From: Protonemura montana
Lineage: Eukaryota; Arthropoda; Insecta; Plecoptera; Nemouridae
Direction: 5' to 3'
DNA length: 64,000 nucleotides
Assembly (NCBI GenBank): GCA_947568835.1
Contig: OX387604.1
Span: forward strand, 27,080,851-27,144,850
Shown here piece by piece: positions 15,001 through 30,000 of this stretch. A model generated the notes under the pieces. It saw only the letters and a program-made list of their open reading frames with translations. It made no database searches and was not told the DNA's origin. Within the stretch, counting starts at the first letter, position 1, and the number at the start of each line of letters is the position of its first letter. Position numbers and translations under genes: made by a program.

Positions 15001-18000
15001 ATACCAAACTGGACGGCACAATTCTAGGCCAATGCTGACAAAATAAACACCTTGAAATGTATTATGAAATTTCTTAAAAACTTAATAAATAACCATCGCA
15101 TTTGAATAATTTCAGCAAAATAATCGCGAACTCGTCCGCGGGGTTCACGACGTTTGTCAAGTACGTGGAGTGCGATTCTTGCACAAGTTTTGAAAACTTG
15201 CATTTGCAAACTTCACGTGAATGAATCATGAATTATTTCCACACGGTTCTGGAGTTCAAAGTCACAAATGCTCGACCAGATTTTAGCATCTTTTTTCTAC
15301 GGATTTAAGATTGAGGTTAAATAATAGCAATAATTTCTGCCATCAAACGGATTATCATAAACGGAGATCTTTTTTTAAATGCCATCGCAGCCATGAACTG
15401 TTTTATAAATCGCACAAAACCTGCTCGGCATTTCATTACAAAACAGATGATTTTCATTGGAAAATATATTTTCCTGATTCTGAGTTCAAAACTGAATTAT
15501 TAATACCAGAAATCAACCCCCCTCCCCCCTCCCCCCTCCCCCCGTCCCAACAACCACAGGTCGGAGACAGGGGAAATTAAAACTTATTTTATTTATTTGT
15601 GGTGTTTAACTTAGCACTGTTTTGACATCTGGCCATGCGGCACTGGTCTAATGGCGTCGGTGAATGAGTGGATGATGATGAACCTAACCTAGCCTAGAAG
15701 GGAGGAGGGGAAACCCGGTGCCGGCACGGTAGCCTACTACTATCGAAGACTAAGGGGACCACCGGCTTAACGTCCCTTCCGAAGGACGGTACAACGTGAA
15801 CAACAGGATTCCTCCACAAATCCATGCTGTCGAGAGGTTGATAAGCAAGGCGAGTGAAGTTGCTGTACTAACTTTCATCCCTCCAACCTCTCTCCCGAAC
15901 AGAACTGGTCATGTGTATGATGGTCAACCATCCAATACCTGACTCAGCGCAGTGTTGCTTAACTTTCATCTCTCCAACCTCGCTCCCGAACAGAACTGGT
16001 CATGTGTATGATGGTCACCCATCCAATACCTGACTCAGCGCAGTGTTGCTTAACTTTCATCCCTTCAACCTCTCTCCCAAACAGAACTGGTCATGTGTAT
16101 GATAGTCACCAATCCAATACCTGACTCAGCGCAGTGTTGCTTAACTTTCATCCCTCCAACCTCTCTCCCAAACAGAACTGGTCATGTGTATGATGGTCAC
16201 CCATCCAATACCTGACCCAGCGCAGTGTTGCTTAACTTTCATCCCTCCAACCTCTCTCCCGAACAGAACTGGTCATGTGTATGATGGTCACCCATCCATT
16301 ACCTGACCCAGCGCAGTGTTGCTTAACTTTCATCCCTTCAACCTCTCTCCCAAACAGAACTGGTCATGTGTATGATGGTCACCCATCTAATACCTGACCC
16401 AGCGCAGTGTTGCTTAACTTTCATCCCTCCAACCTCTCTCCCGAACAGAACTGGTCATGTGTATGATGGTCACCCATCCAATACCTGACCCAGTGCAGTG
16501 TTGCTTAACTTAGGTGATCTAGGTTGAAACTTAACTGTACAAATAACACATGGTATTACATGGTATTACATGGTATTACATGGTATTACATGGTATTACA
16601 TGGTATTACAAGCTATTACGTAGGTTCAATCATGCAAGAGAGACAAAGATAATTGAAGACTTTTTGATAATGATTTGTTTTCTGAGGTATAAATATTTGT
16701 GGAAAGAATATTTTTCAAAATGCGACTTCAGCTTTCTCCATTTGTAACATTTGCTCGCATTAAAAACTACATCCAGTGCACTTTATAACGAAACAAAAAG
16801 TGCATTCATGTAACAGGTTTTGCTATTACGCTATTTGCACCACTGTCCACTTGCATTATACTATCCATGCAGAAATCATTACTGCATACTAATTAATTCT
16901 AATTAATTGCATTATAATTAAATGCATGGAGATTATTTCACTCATTCTAGAATTACAGCACAATGTTCAATTGCGTAAAATATTCTTTTTTCAAGAGTAA
17001 GTCGTTAAATCAAATGGAATCAAAGTAATCTAATGTTTATACCGAGATTGTGAAGAAACGGTATATCCCTCATGTCCCACATAGAGATGTTCTTCATCTA
17101 TGTAACATTAACACGTAGACTCAATGATAACAATAATATAAAGCTGATGAAAGTTGGTGTACTGAAACTTGCAAAGAGTCCCGATTTAGCATCGATTTCG
17201 TCGCCTAAATTAACCTAACCTAACCTAACCTAACCAAACCTAGCCAAACCTAACCTAACCTAACCTAGCCATACCTAACCATACCTAACCTAACCTAATC
17301 TAACCTGACCTAACCTAACCTAACCTAACCTAACCAAACCTAGCCCAACCTAACCTAACCTAACCGAACCTAATCCAACCTGACCTAACCTAACCTAACC
17401 TAACCTAGGCCCCGCATATCGCCCCGCAACTCGCGCTCCACATAACGGCCCGCACCACGGCCCGCACAACGGCCCGCACAACGGACCGCACCACAGCCCG
17501 CACAACGGCCCGCACCACAGCCAGCACAACGGACCGCAACACGGCCCGCAACATGGCCAGCACAACGGACCGCACAACGGACCGCACAACGGACCGCACC
17601 ACAGCCCGCACAACGGCCCACACAACGGCCCGCAACATGGCCCGCATAACGGCCCGCACAACGGCCATCACAACGGCCCGCACCACGCGCTCGGTCGAGT
17701 AAAGAATTAGAATGTTGCCTGCGGGGCTCTGGTCATTCACTTATCACAGCGCGACTCGACCTTGTGCAATCTTTTCATTCATGTTTCTCTCAGCTACAGA
17801 TCACCGCCATCTTTAATTTATCTTATTTTATTACAAAACTTTGAATTTGATTGACGAGCGATGACTCAGTTTTTTATCAGCTGTGACGATCGACCACTGA
17901 GTTCATTTTGATTTGCTTGACTTTTGCAGGTAATTTATTGCCGGTGTTGCATTTATGAAAATTCTACGTGCAAGAAATTATGCAATTAATTAATTCTATG

Positions 18001-21000
18001 TCGTCTACCAGAAAACATAAATCTCTAATATTTTCAACCGCATCTTGGATTGCAAAGCTCAGTGACGAAGCAAGGATTTCATCTTCCAGCCGTGTGAGCC
18101 GTGTGATCCGTGTGATTCGTGTGATCCACGTGATCCGTGTGATTCGTGTGATCCGTGTGATCCGTGTGATCCGTGTGATCCGTGTGATCCGTGTGATCCG
18201 TGTGATTCGTGTGATCCGTGTGATTCGTGTGATCCGTGTGATCCGTGTGATCCGTGTGATCCGTGTGATCCGTGTGATCCGTGTGATCCGTGTGATCCGT
18301 GTGATCCGTGTGATCCGTGTGATCCGTGTGATCCGTGTGATCCGTGTGATCCGTGTGATCCGTGTGATTCGTGTGATCCGTGTGATTCGTGTGATCCGTG
18401 TGATCCATGTGATTCGTGTGATTCGTGTGATCCGTGTGATCCGTGTGATTCGTGTGATCCGTGTGATCCGTGTGATCCGTGTGATCCGTGTGATCCGTGT
18501 GATCCGTGTGATTCGTGTGATCCGTGTGATCCATGTGATTCGTGTGATTCGTGTGATCCGTGTGATTCGTGTGATTCGTGTGATTCTTGTTTATCGATTG
18601 TCTTTGTGAGGACAAGTATTTCGCCAGTTCCTTGGTTGTAATCTTAAAGTGCGCTGTAAGATCTTCGATGGACTTTCTCTTAATGTCTACTTATCTTAAA
18701 TTGTGATGTTGCCACCGCCTAAATATTCCCAATTTAAGTATCTCAGTATCTCAGTATCTCAGTATCTCAGTATCTCAGTATCTCAGTATCTCAATACCTA
18801 TCCACTTAGTGTGCCCAGGTGGTTGCTATCGTAGCATCGAACATTGAGTCCTAGTACCTATCCACTTAGTGAGCTTCAGTTGAGCTTTAGTTGAGCTTCA
18901 GTTGAGCTTCAGTTGAGCTTTAGTTGAGCTGTAGTTGAGCTTCAGTTGAGCTGTAGTTGAGCTTCAGTTGAGCTGTAGTTGAGCTTCAGTTGAGCTTCAG
19001 TTGAGCTTCAGTTGAGCTTCAGTTGAGCTTTAGTTGAGCTGTAGTTGAGCTTTAGTTGAGCTGTAGTTGAGCTTCAGTTGAGCTGTAGTTGAGCTGTAGT
19101 TGAGCTGTAGTTGAGCTGTAGTTGAGCTTCAGTTGAGCTGTAGTTGAGCTGTAGTTGAGCTTTAGTTGAGCTGTAGTTGAGCTTCAGTTGAGCTGTAGTT
19201 GAGCTGTAGTTGAGCTGTAGTTGAGCTGTAGTTGAGCTTCAGTTGAGCTGTAGTTGAGCTGTAGTTGAGCTGTAGTTGAGCTTCAGTTGAGCTGTAGTTG
19301 AGCTGTAGTTGAGCTGTAGTTGAGCTTCAGTTGAGCTTCAGTTGAGCTGCAGTTGAGCTTCAGTTGAGCTGTAGTTGAGCTGTAGTTGAGCTGTAGTTGA
19401 GCTGTAGTTGAGCTTTAGTTGAGCTGTAGTTGAGCTTCAGTTGAGCTGTAGTTGAGCTGTAGTTGAGCTGTAGTTGAGCTGTAGTTGAGCTTCAGTTGAG
19501 CTGTAGTTGAGCTGTAGTTGAGCTGTAGTTGAGCTGTAGTTGAGCTGTAGTTGAGCTGTAGTTGAGCTTCAGTTGAGCTGTAGTTGAGCTGTAGTTGAGC
19601 TGTAGTTGAGCTTTAGTTGAGCTGTAGTTGAGCTTCAGTTGAGCTGTAGTTGAGCTGTAGTTGAGCTGTAGTTGAGCTGTAGTTGAGCTTCAGTTGAGCT
19701 GTAGTTGAGCTGTAGTTGAGCTGTAGTTGAGCTGTAGTTGAGCTGTAGTTGAGCTGTAGTTGAGCTGTAGTTGAGCTGCAGTTGAGCTTCAGTTAAGCTG
19801 TAGTTGAGCTTCAGTTGAGCTGTAGTTGAGCTGTAGTTGAGCTGTAGTTGAGCTTCAGTTGAGCTGCAGTTGAGCTTCAGTTGAGCTTCAGTTGAGCTTC
19901 AGTTGAGCTGTAGTTGAGATGTAGTTGAGCTTCAGTTGAGCTGTAGTTGAGCTTCAGTTGAGCTGTAGTTGAGCTTCAGTTGAGCTGTAGTTGAGCTGTA
20001 GTTGAGCTTCAGTTGAGCTGTAGTTGAGCTTCAGTTGAGCTGTAGTTGAGCTTCAGTTGAGCTGTAGTTGAGCTTCAGTTGAGCTGTAGTTGAGCTTCAG
20101 TTGAGCTGTAGTTGAGCTTCAGTTGAGCTGTAGTTGAGCTTCAGTTGAGCTTCAGTTGAGCTTTAGTTGAGCTTTAGTTGAGCTTTAGTTGAGCTTTAGT
20201 TGGTTATCATGGCTCTACTTTAATCCTGTAAATAAATCACTATTTTCTTGTAATTCTTTCTTCACTTTGACATCTGAAATGATTACGTATTTCTGCACGC
20301 AATTTAAAGCCATTATTTCCAGCTCTAATTTCATTTTAAGAATGATATTTGAAATTGTGTAGTTTTTACACCAATACAGATTTACTTCCGCATGAAAGAA
20401 ACATTTCCATACGCAAGAAGTTTTTCATAAAAGAAACGATAGAATAATCTTGAGTAATATATTTATGCAATTACATCGATATGCCCGGCTGTCAGGTGAA
20501 GCTATTGTTCTGTCATAAGTGGTTCGAACGATCAGTTTGAATGTAACGGTCATTTTATTGATGAGATTCGCTTCAAATAACCGTTATAACATCATTCATA
20601 ACGCCATACTTCTTTCAGGTATGTTAAACCCATCAAACATAACCCATCAAACATAACCCATCAAACATAACCCATCAAACATAACCCATCAAACATAACC
20701 CATCAAAACCCATCAAAACCCATCAAAACCCATCAAAACCCATCAATCATAACCCATCAAACATAACCCATCAAACATAACCCATCAAAACCCATCAAAA
20801 CCCATCAAAACCCATCAATCATAACCCATCAAACATAACCCATCAAACATAACCCATCAAAACCCATCAAAACCCATCAAAACCCATCAAAACCCATCAA
20901 AACCCATCAAAACCCATCAAAACCCATCAAACATAACCCATCAAACATAACCCATCAAACATAACCCATCAAACATAACCCATCAAACATAACCCATCAA

Positions 21001-24000
21001 ACATAACCCATCAAACATAACCCATCAAAACCCATCAAAACCCATCAAAACCCATCAAAACCCATCAAAACCCATCAAAACCCATCAAAACCCATCAAAC
21101 ATAACCCATCAAAACCCATCAAAACCCATCAAAACCCATCAAACATAACCCATCAAACATAACCCATCAAAACCCATCAAAACCCATCAAAACCCATCAA
21201 TCATAACCCATCAAACATAACCCATCAAACATAACCCATCAAACATAACCCATCAAACATAACCCATCAAACATAACCCATCAAACATAACCCATCAAAC
21301 ATAACCCATCAAACATAACCCATCAAACATAACCCATCAAACATAACCCATCAAACATAACCCATCAAAACCCATCAAAACCCATCAAACATAACCCATC
21401 AAACATAACCCATCAAAACCCATCAAAACCCATCAAAACCCATCAAAACCCATCAAAACCCATCAATCATAACCCATCAAAACCCATGGAACCCATCAAA
21501 ACCCATCAAAACCCATCAAAACCCATCAAAACCCATCAAAACCCATCAAACATAACCCATCAAAACCCATGGAACCCATCAAAACCCATCAAAACCCATC
21601 AAAACCCATCAAAACCCATCAAAACCCATTAAAAACTATCAAAATCCATCAAAACCCATGGAACATTCACAGAAGAAACAATGTGACGGACCAAGAGACT
21701 CGAGTTAAAGCCTCATCGTAACCTTGCCCCAAGAATATGTAATAATACGTCTAGCTAGAGTTCACAAACAAATACATTGTTGTTTTTTTAAAATGTCCGA
21801 GTTGAGTAGTCAAGGAAAGAACTTGGACTGCCATAGAAAGATGCGTGGGAAGATGCGTAGAAAGATGCGTGGAAAGATGCGTAGAAAGATGCGTAGAAAG
21901 ATGCGTAGAAAGATGCGTAGAAGAGGTGCGTGGGTGTCCAAGCGTTACATAACAATTGAAATCCTAAAGTGCACAATGTTGTGCATTCGTTATGAGCATG
22001 CATTATTGTTAACATGTGTTTTAGACCGAAACAGGTTTTTCTCCTGCGCTCAATATCAATTACCATTTACTAATTTGATACCGTTATCGTAGAAAAGATT
22101 TCAAAGAAAACGTCATCGTAACCTCTATTTCGATGTTGGACTAAAATTTCTCTCAATCTTTGTAACCCTGAAGGAGGAGGCGTGGCATTCGATCGCACCA
22201 GACTATCGAATATATTACGCGAATCTGAATTCGCTCTCCTCGATCAAGATTTCGGTAAGAAGGTATTTCCCAGGTGAATCGGCTTGTTTAACTTGACTGA
22301 CCCCCGCGGCAAGGAGAGACCTGATTTCAGTTTGCTTAAATTGTGCTGCTGTATCCGAGTAAAAGCTTGTTGCACTTTTCAACCCGATTATGTCACAGTT
22401 CTTGTGGCTTCTCTAGTTATCACCTAGCGATCACCTGTTATCATTGTTGTCACTGATTCATTATCAATCTACAACATGTAACATGATTTTAATGTATTGA
22501 TGATTTCTAGTATTATTGTTTGAATCCAACAAATCCACATAAGCTAAGAGGGATGTGTCAGGGTTGGTGCTACATATATTCAAAAATAACCGTCAAACAT
22601 GTTGACATCTCCCACATATTCAAAAATAACCGTCAAACTTGTTGTTCAGTTGTGTTAAGGATCGAGACTCAGCTGAATGTTGACAACTGCACGAGTGATC
22701 ATGGACACGTCATTACTTACCAAATGATTGGGCAAAGATTACGACATTTTGTGTAAATTTTCGGGTTGCATCAGCGTGGCCAGTGAAGTGAAGTGCACTA
22801 ACCATCTCTGCGTGGGCTTCACGCACCAGGAAATATTCACCAGCTTCTGATCTGTGTCAGTAATTGTATTTCACACACGTGACACGTGCGGCTATTTTTA
22901 TATCAAAATAAAGCGTGAAGATTGTTCGAGAACGAGAAGTAAACGAAGCTTTCAATCAAGCGACTAAAACGACCCCTTAGATGGAGGTTAGGTTTGATCT
23001 TGCAAGCACAGGTATGCCTATAAGTTGTAACTAATCAATCGGTAGTCCTTGAACTATCATCGAACTATCTAAACAAAAAGTGTGAAAAGCAACTATAAGG
23101 TATATACCAGTCCACCAGATGATGCGAAATGTGGAAAATGGTTAACCTTCAACTGACCATCTTTTTATAAAATACCCTGACATATGGACGCCTTCATTTG
23201 CTTGAACTTTCACCATACAACATAATATACCCATAAGAATCTTAGTACGCTCTTTACTTGCAACCAACTAAACGAGTATATCTAGGTCTAGTCAGTGCAG
23301 TGCAATATATCTGTGGTATTTGGAGCGGAGCTCTGACCACCAGCAAACACATACCGTAACAGAATCCTATTAATACTCAATTGTAATTGTAACAATTAAC
23401 AATTGAAATGAAGCAAAGAGATTCCATTTAATGAACAAATTGTCTTGTTTCAATTGTCTTGTCTTGCTTGTGCTTGTTTCAAGTGCTACATGAATAGGGT
23501 TGTAATATTGAATTGTGTTTGTGCTTGTTTCAAATACTACATGAATAGGGTTGTAATATTGAATTGTGTTTGTGCTTGTTTCAAGTGCTATATGAATAGG
23601 GTTGTAATATTGAATTGTGTTTGTGCTTGTTTCAATTGCTACATGAATAGGGTTGTAAAATTGAATTGTGTTTGTGCTTGTTTCAAGTACTACATGAATA
23701 GGGTTGTAAAATTGAATTGTGTTTGTGCTTGTTTCAATTGCTACATGAATAGGGTTGTAAAATTGAATTGTGTTTGTGCTTGTTTCAAGTACTACATGAA
23801 TAGGGTTGTAATATTGAATTGTGTTTGTGCTTGTATCAAATGCTACATGAATAGGGTTGTAAAATTGAATTGTGTTTGTGCTTGTTTCAAGTGTACATGA
23901 ATAGGGTTGTAAAATTGAATTGTGTTTGTGCTTGTTTCAAGTGATACATGAATAGGGTTGTAATATTGAATTGTGCTTGTGCTTGTTTCAAATGCTACAT

Positions 24001-27000
24001 GAATAGGGCTGTAAAATTGAATTGTGTTTGTGCTTGTTTCAAGTGATACATGAATAGGGTTGTAAAATTGAATTGTGTTTGTGCTTGTTTTAAATGTACA
24101 TGAATAGGGTTGTAAAATTGAATTGTGCTTGTGCTTGTTTTAAATGCCACATGAATAGGGTTGTAATATTGAATTGTGCTTGTGCTTGTTTCAAATGCTA
24201 CATGATATATCGTTGGCAGGTTCTCTTCTGCATTTTAACCTTGAGACAGAATCCCTCCGGAGAAAGTTAAAGTTTTATTACGATGTGCAGGACGAGACAG
24301 ATGAAAACTAATTAACACTTAATTAATTGAGATGAAAAAGAAGATCTTATAATTCTTTCAGATTATAATACTTATAACATAATAGATAATCATAGGCAAT
24401 CATTGAATCAAGATGAACGGAATCATCGTAAAAGATACTTTAGAGTAAGTGAGTGAACTAACTACGATAAATGCAAGCTGCACAAGTTGCACTTGATTTC
24501 ATTACTGAATGATAAATGCAAGCTGCACAAGCTGCACTTGATTTCATTACTGAATGATAAATGCAAGCTGCACAAGCTGCACAAGCTGCACAAGCTGCAC
24601 AAGCTGCACAAGCTGCACAAGCTGCACAAGCTGCACAAGCTGCACAAGCTGCACAAGTTGCACAAGCTGCACAAGCTGCACAAGCTGCACAAGCTGCACA
24701 AGCTGCACAAGCTGCACAAGCTGCACAAGCTGCACAAGCTGCACAAGCTGCACAAGCTGCACAAGCTGCACAAGCTGCACAAGCTGCACAAGCTGCACAA
24801 GCTGCACAAGCTGCACAAGCTGCACAAGCTGCACAAGCTGCACAAGCTGCACAAGCTGCACAAGCTGCACAAGCTGCACAAGCTGCACAAGTTGCACAAG
24901 CTGCACAAGTTGCACAAGCTGCACAAGCTGCACAAGCTGCACAAGCTGCACAAGCTGCACAAGCTGCACAAGCTGCACAAGCTGCACAAGTTGCACAAGC
25001 TGCACAAGCTGCACAAGCTGCACAAGCTGCACAAGCTGCACAAGTTGCACAAGCTGCACAAGTTGCACAAGCTGCACAAGCTGCACAAGCTGCACAAGCT
25101 GCACAAGCTGCACAAGCTGCACAAGCTGCACAAGTTGCACAAGCTGCACAAGCTGCACAAGTTGCACAAGCTGCACAAGCTGCACAAGCTGCACAAGTTG
25201 CACTTGATTTCATTACTGAATGATAAATGCAAGCTGCACAAGTTACTGTTCACTTCGTTGCCCACTTGACTTTAAACTTAGAGCTAAACTTAGAGCTAAA
25301 CTTAGAGCTAAACTTAGAGCTAAACTTAGAACTAAACTTAGAGCTAAACTTAGAGCTAAACTTAGAGCTAAACTTAGAGCTAAACTTAGAGCTAAACTTA
25401 GAGCTAAACTTAGAGCTTCTTAGAGCAGAGCCATCTTATTGTAGCCATCTTATTGTAGTCATCTTATTGTAGTCATCTTATTGTAGACATCTTATTGTAG
25501 TCATCTTATTGTATATTGTAGCCATCTTATTGTAGTCATCTTATTGTAGTAAATGACTACAATAATATGGTAACTTATGACTACAATAAGATGACTACAA
25601 TAAGATGACTACAATAAGATGACTACAATAAGACGACTACAATAAGATGACTACAATAAGATGACTACAATAAGATGACTACAATAAGATGACTACAATA
25701 AGATGACTACAATAAGATGACTACAATAAGATGACTACAATAAGATGACTACAATAAGATGACTACAATAAGATGGCTACAATAAGATGACTACAATAAG
25801 ATGACTACAATAAGATGACTACAATAAGATGACTACAATAAGATGACTACAATAAGATGACTACAATAAGATGACTACAATAAGATGACTACAATAAGAT
25901 GACTACAATAAGATGGCTACAATAACATGGCTACAATAAGATGACTACAATAAGATGACTACAATAAGATGACTACAATAAGATGACTACAATAAGATGA
26001 CTACAATAAGATGACTACAATAAGATGACTACAATAAGATGACTACAATAAGATGACTACAATAAGATGACTACAATAAGATGACTACAATAAGATGACT
26101 ACAATAAGATGACTACAATAAGATGGCTACAATAACATGGCTACAATAAGATGACTACAATAAGATGACTACAATAAGATGACTACAATAAGATGACTAC
26201 AATAAGATGACTACAATAAGATGACTACAATAAGATGACTACAATAAGATGACTACAATAATATGACTACAATAAGATGACTACAATAAGATGACTACAA
26301 TAAGATGGCTACAATAAGATGGCTACAATAAGATGACTACAATAAGATGACTACAATAAGATGACTACAATAAGATGACTACAATAAGATGACTACAATA
26401 AGATGGCTACAATAAGATGACTACAATAAGATGACTACAATAACATGACTACAATAAGATGACTACAATAAGATGACTACAATAAGATGACTACAATAAG
26501 ATGACTACAATAAGATGACTACAATAAGATGACTACAATAAGATGGCTACAATAAGATGACTACAATAAGATGGCTACAATAAGATGACTACAATAAGAT
26601 GACTACAATAAGATGACTACAATAAGATGACTACAATAAGATGACTACAATAAGATGACTACAATAAGATGACTACAATAAGATGGCTACAATAAGATGG
26701 CTACAATAAGATGACTACAATAAGATGACTACAATAAGATGACTACAATAAGATGACTACAATAAGATGACTACAATAAGATGGCTACAATAAGACGGCT
26801 ACAATAAGATGACTACAATAAGATGGCTACAATAAGATGACTACAATAAGATGACTACAATAAGATGGCTACAATAATATGACTACAATAAGATGGCTAC
26901 AATAAGATGACTACAATAAGATGACTACAATAAGATGACTACAATAAGATGACTACAATAAGATGACTACAATAAGATGACTACAATAAGATGACTACAA

Positions 27001-30000
27001 TAAGATGACTACAATAAGATGACTACAATAAGATGACTACAATAAGATGGCTACAATAAGATGACTACAATAAGATGACTACAATAAGATGACTACAATA
27101 AGATGACTACAATAAGATGACTACAATAAGATGGCTACAATAAGATGACTACAATAAGATGACTACAATAAGATGACTACAATAAGATGACTACAATAAG
27201 ATGACTACAATAAGATGGCTACAATAATATGACTACAATAAGATGACTACAATAAGATGACTACAATAAGATGACTACAATAAGATGACTACAATAAGAT
27301 GGCTACAATAAGATGACTACAATAAGATGACTACAATAAGATGGCTACAATAAGATGACTACAATAAGATGGCTACAATAAGATGACTACAATAAGATGA
27401 CTACAATAAGATGACTACAATAAGATGACTACAATAAGATGGCTACAATAAGATGGCTACAATAAGATGATAGCTCTAAGTTTAGCTCTCAGTTTAGCTC
27501 TAAGTTTAGCTCTAAGTTTAGCTCTAAGTTTAGCTCTAAGTTTAGCTCTAAGTTTAGCTCTAAGTTTAGCTCTAAGTTTAGCTCTAAATTTAGCTCTAAG
27601 TTTAGCTCTAAGTTTAGCTCTAAGTTTAGCTCTAAGTTTAGCTCTAAGTTTAGCTCTAAGTTTAGCTCTAAATTTAGCTCTAAGTTTAGCTCTAAGTTTA
27701 GCTCTAAGTTTAAAGTCAAGTGGGCAACGAAGTGAACAGTAAGTCAGCATTTGCTTCAATTATCTTATTACGATACTTGCGTAAAGAAACACTCGTTAGC
27801 ACAAAAGAAAGTGGAAGTGAAGGAATGATGCAATGATGAAATGAGCACGTATCACTAACTCTGTTATTAACCATTATCCCATTTATATATATATAATACC
27901 ATTACCCATTACCCATTACCCATTACCCATTACCCATTACCCATAACCCATTACCCATTACCCATTACCCATTACCCATTACCCGTTACCCATTACCCAT
28001 TACCCATTACCCATTACCCATTACCCATTACCCATTACCCATTACCCATTACCCATTACCCATTACCCATTACCCATTCCCATTACCCATTACCCATTAC
28101 CCGTTACCCATTTCCCATTACCCGTTACCCATTACCCATTACCCATTACCCATTACCCATTACCCATTACCCATTACCCATTACCCGTTACCCATTACCC
28201 ATTACCCATTACCCATTACCCATTACCCATTACCCATTACCCATTACCCATTACCCATTACCCATTACCCATTACCCATTACCCATTACCCATTACCCAT
28301 TACCCATTACCCATTACCCTTGTTTATAACTGTGTTTTATTATTTATTTATTTATTTACATGTGAATATTTTCATTGAAATGTAGGTGAAGAGATGAGTC
28401 AATGATATGTAAATGATAGTCGTAACTAGATTCCAATAAGTGTGTAATTAGATTGAATGGATTAATTAATTGCTATGGAAACCAAGTCATATAACTAGGT
28501 GTACATCAGCAGCAATCGCCGTGTTATACAATAGCACATGGAGCTTCATTGAACCGTAGTTAACAAGGCGTTAGTTAACAAGACGTTAGTTAACAAGACG
28601 TTAGTTAACAGACCGTAGTTAACAGACCGTAGTTAACAGACCGTAGTTAACAGACCGAAGTTAACAAGACGTTAGTTAACAGACCGAAGTTAACAAGACG
28701 TTAGTTAACAAGACTAGCGCAAACCACGTACGAAATTCAGTAACAAATACCTACTATTTTTGCTGAAACTTGTTCAACAATTTATCAAAGAAAGTGATCT
28801 TGTATCAAATGTAACGTGGATCGAATATCGGTGTTTAGTTTAGTAATAAATGAAAGGCTAGGACCACTTTAAATCGATTGTCATGACTGATTTGATCACA
28901 GTTTTTCTAATATAATTGAGTTGGTTACGGTCTTGAATGAATGCGTTACAATCGATGCCAGTTCATTTTCGGCAAGAACAACTTTTTACTGATGTCACTC
29001 GCTTTCTGTTAAATTGCAGCTTCCGCAAATAACAAAAAAAAAAATGTTGCGCGTCAGGAAATCGTTTTCAAATCATGCGACGGAAAAAAAAAGATATACC
29101 GCAAAGGGCGCAAAGTCGACCTCACTCACCGCATCTTCAATAAAATTTCACTTCATGCGGTAACCAAAAATAGCTCAGAGTATTTGATATGTAAATTGCA
29201 GGTAAGCTGATATGTAAACATTAATTTATCAAAATTGTGTACCACTCGGTCGGTTCTAGTGAAATCAGCATAACCACAGTAATACGTGCACAGAAGCTGC
29301 ACAGATGCGACTTAACTTTAATATCGTAGAAGATTACTCTCACTGCTAAATACTGGCAGATTTACAGGCAGATTTACAGGCAGATTCACAGGCAGATTCA
29401 CAGGCAGATTCACAGTCAGATTCACAGGCAGATTTACAGGCAGATTCACAGGCAGATTCACAGGCAGATTCACAGGCAGATTTACAGGCAGATTTACAGG
29501 CAGATTTACAGGCAGATTTACAGGCAGATTTACAGGCAGATTTACAGGCAGATTTACAGGCAGATTCACAGGCAGATTCACAGTCAGATTCACAGGCAGA
29601 TTTACTGGCAGATTCACAGGCAGATTTACAGTCAGATTCAAGTAGCAACAAACCTCAAGATACCTCGAAGTCAATCAATCCATCTACCAATATTCACAAC
29701 ACTTAAGTCGTGAGTAGCGTAAGTTCAGCAAAAATAAACGAAGAACTAAATAATGATATATTTGAAAATGTGGAGCACACCAATTGAATATGTCATGATC
29801 AACGGTTTTTTATTTCGCTCACGTGTGTGAAAACTTGTATCAGCCGCAACTTGAATTACGTTTTGTTCCTAGGTCAGTGTTTTCTATGATTAATGATTTA
29901 TTTTGAATACGTGTTCGAAAGATTCCCAGATGTTGTTTTTTAAATGTGGGTACAGTCCATGCAGAAATAAGTGAGAACATTTCACATGCGTCCATCACCT

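Larger units (their letters stand above)
25243..27742. repeat. Composite palindrome with mirrored minisatellite arms
   Basis: The left arm order is a 31-base unique end (TTACTGTTCACTTCGTTGCC onward), then (CTTAGAGCTAAA)n, then (CATCTTATTGTAGT)n. The right arm has the inverse order and sequence: (ACTACAATAAGATG)n, (TTTAGCTCTAAG)n, then the inverse of the unique end (27711-27742). The centre is near 25550. The arms are unequal, about 0.3 kb against 2.2 kb, because the inner array grew on the right. Foldback elements of flies also have ends made of tandem repeats, but I see no target duplication or transposase. Confidence 0.85.

Noticed and set aside
23445-23900. Cys-rich 151-codon ORF with a 17-residue period
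   Set aside because: The 51-bp unit is a multiple of three, so openness is automatic; later units lose the frame and there is no signal peptide or splice context.
27896-28318. ACCCATT array as a variant telomere
   Set aside because: It is internal, not a known animal telomere unit, and one of many local arrays.
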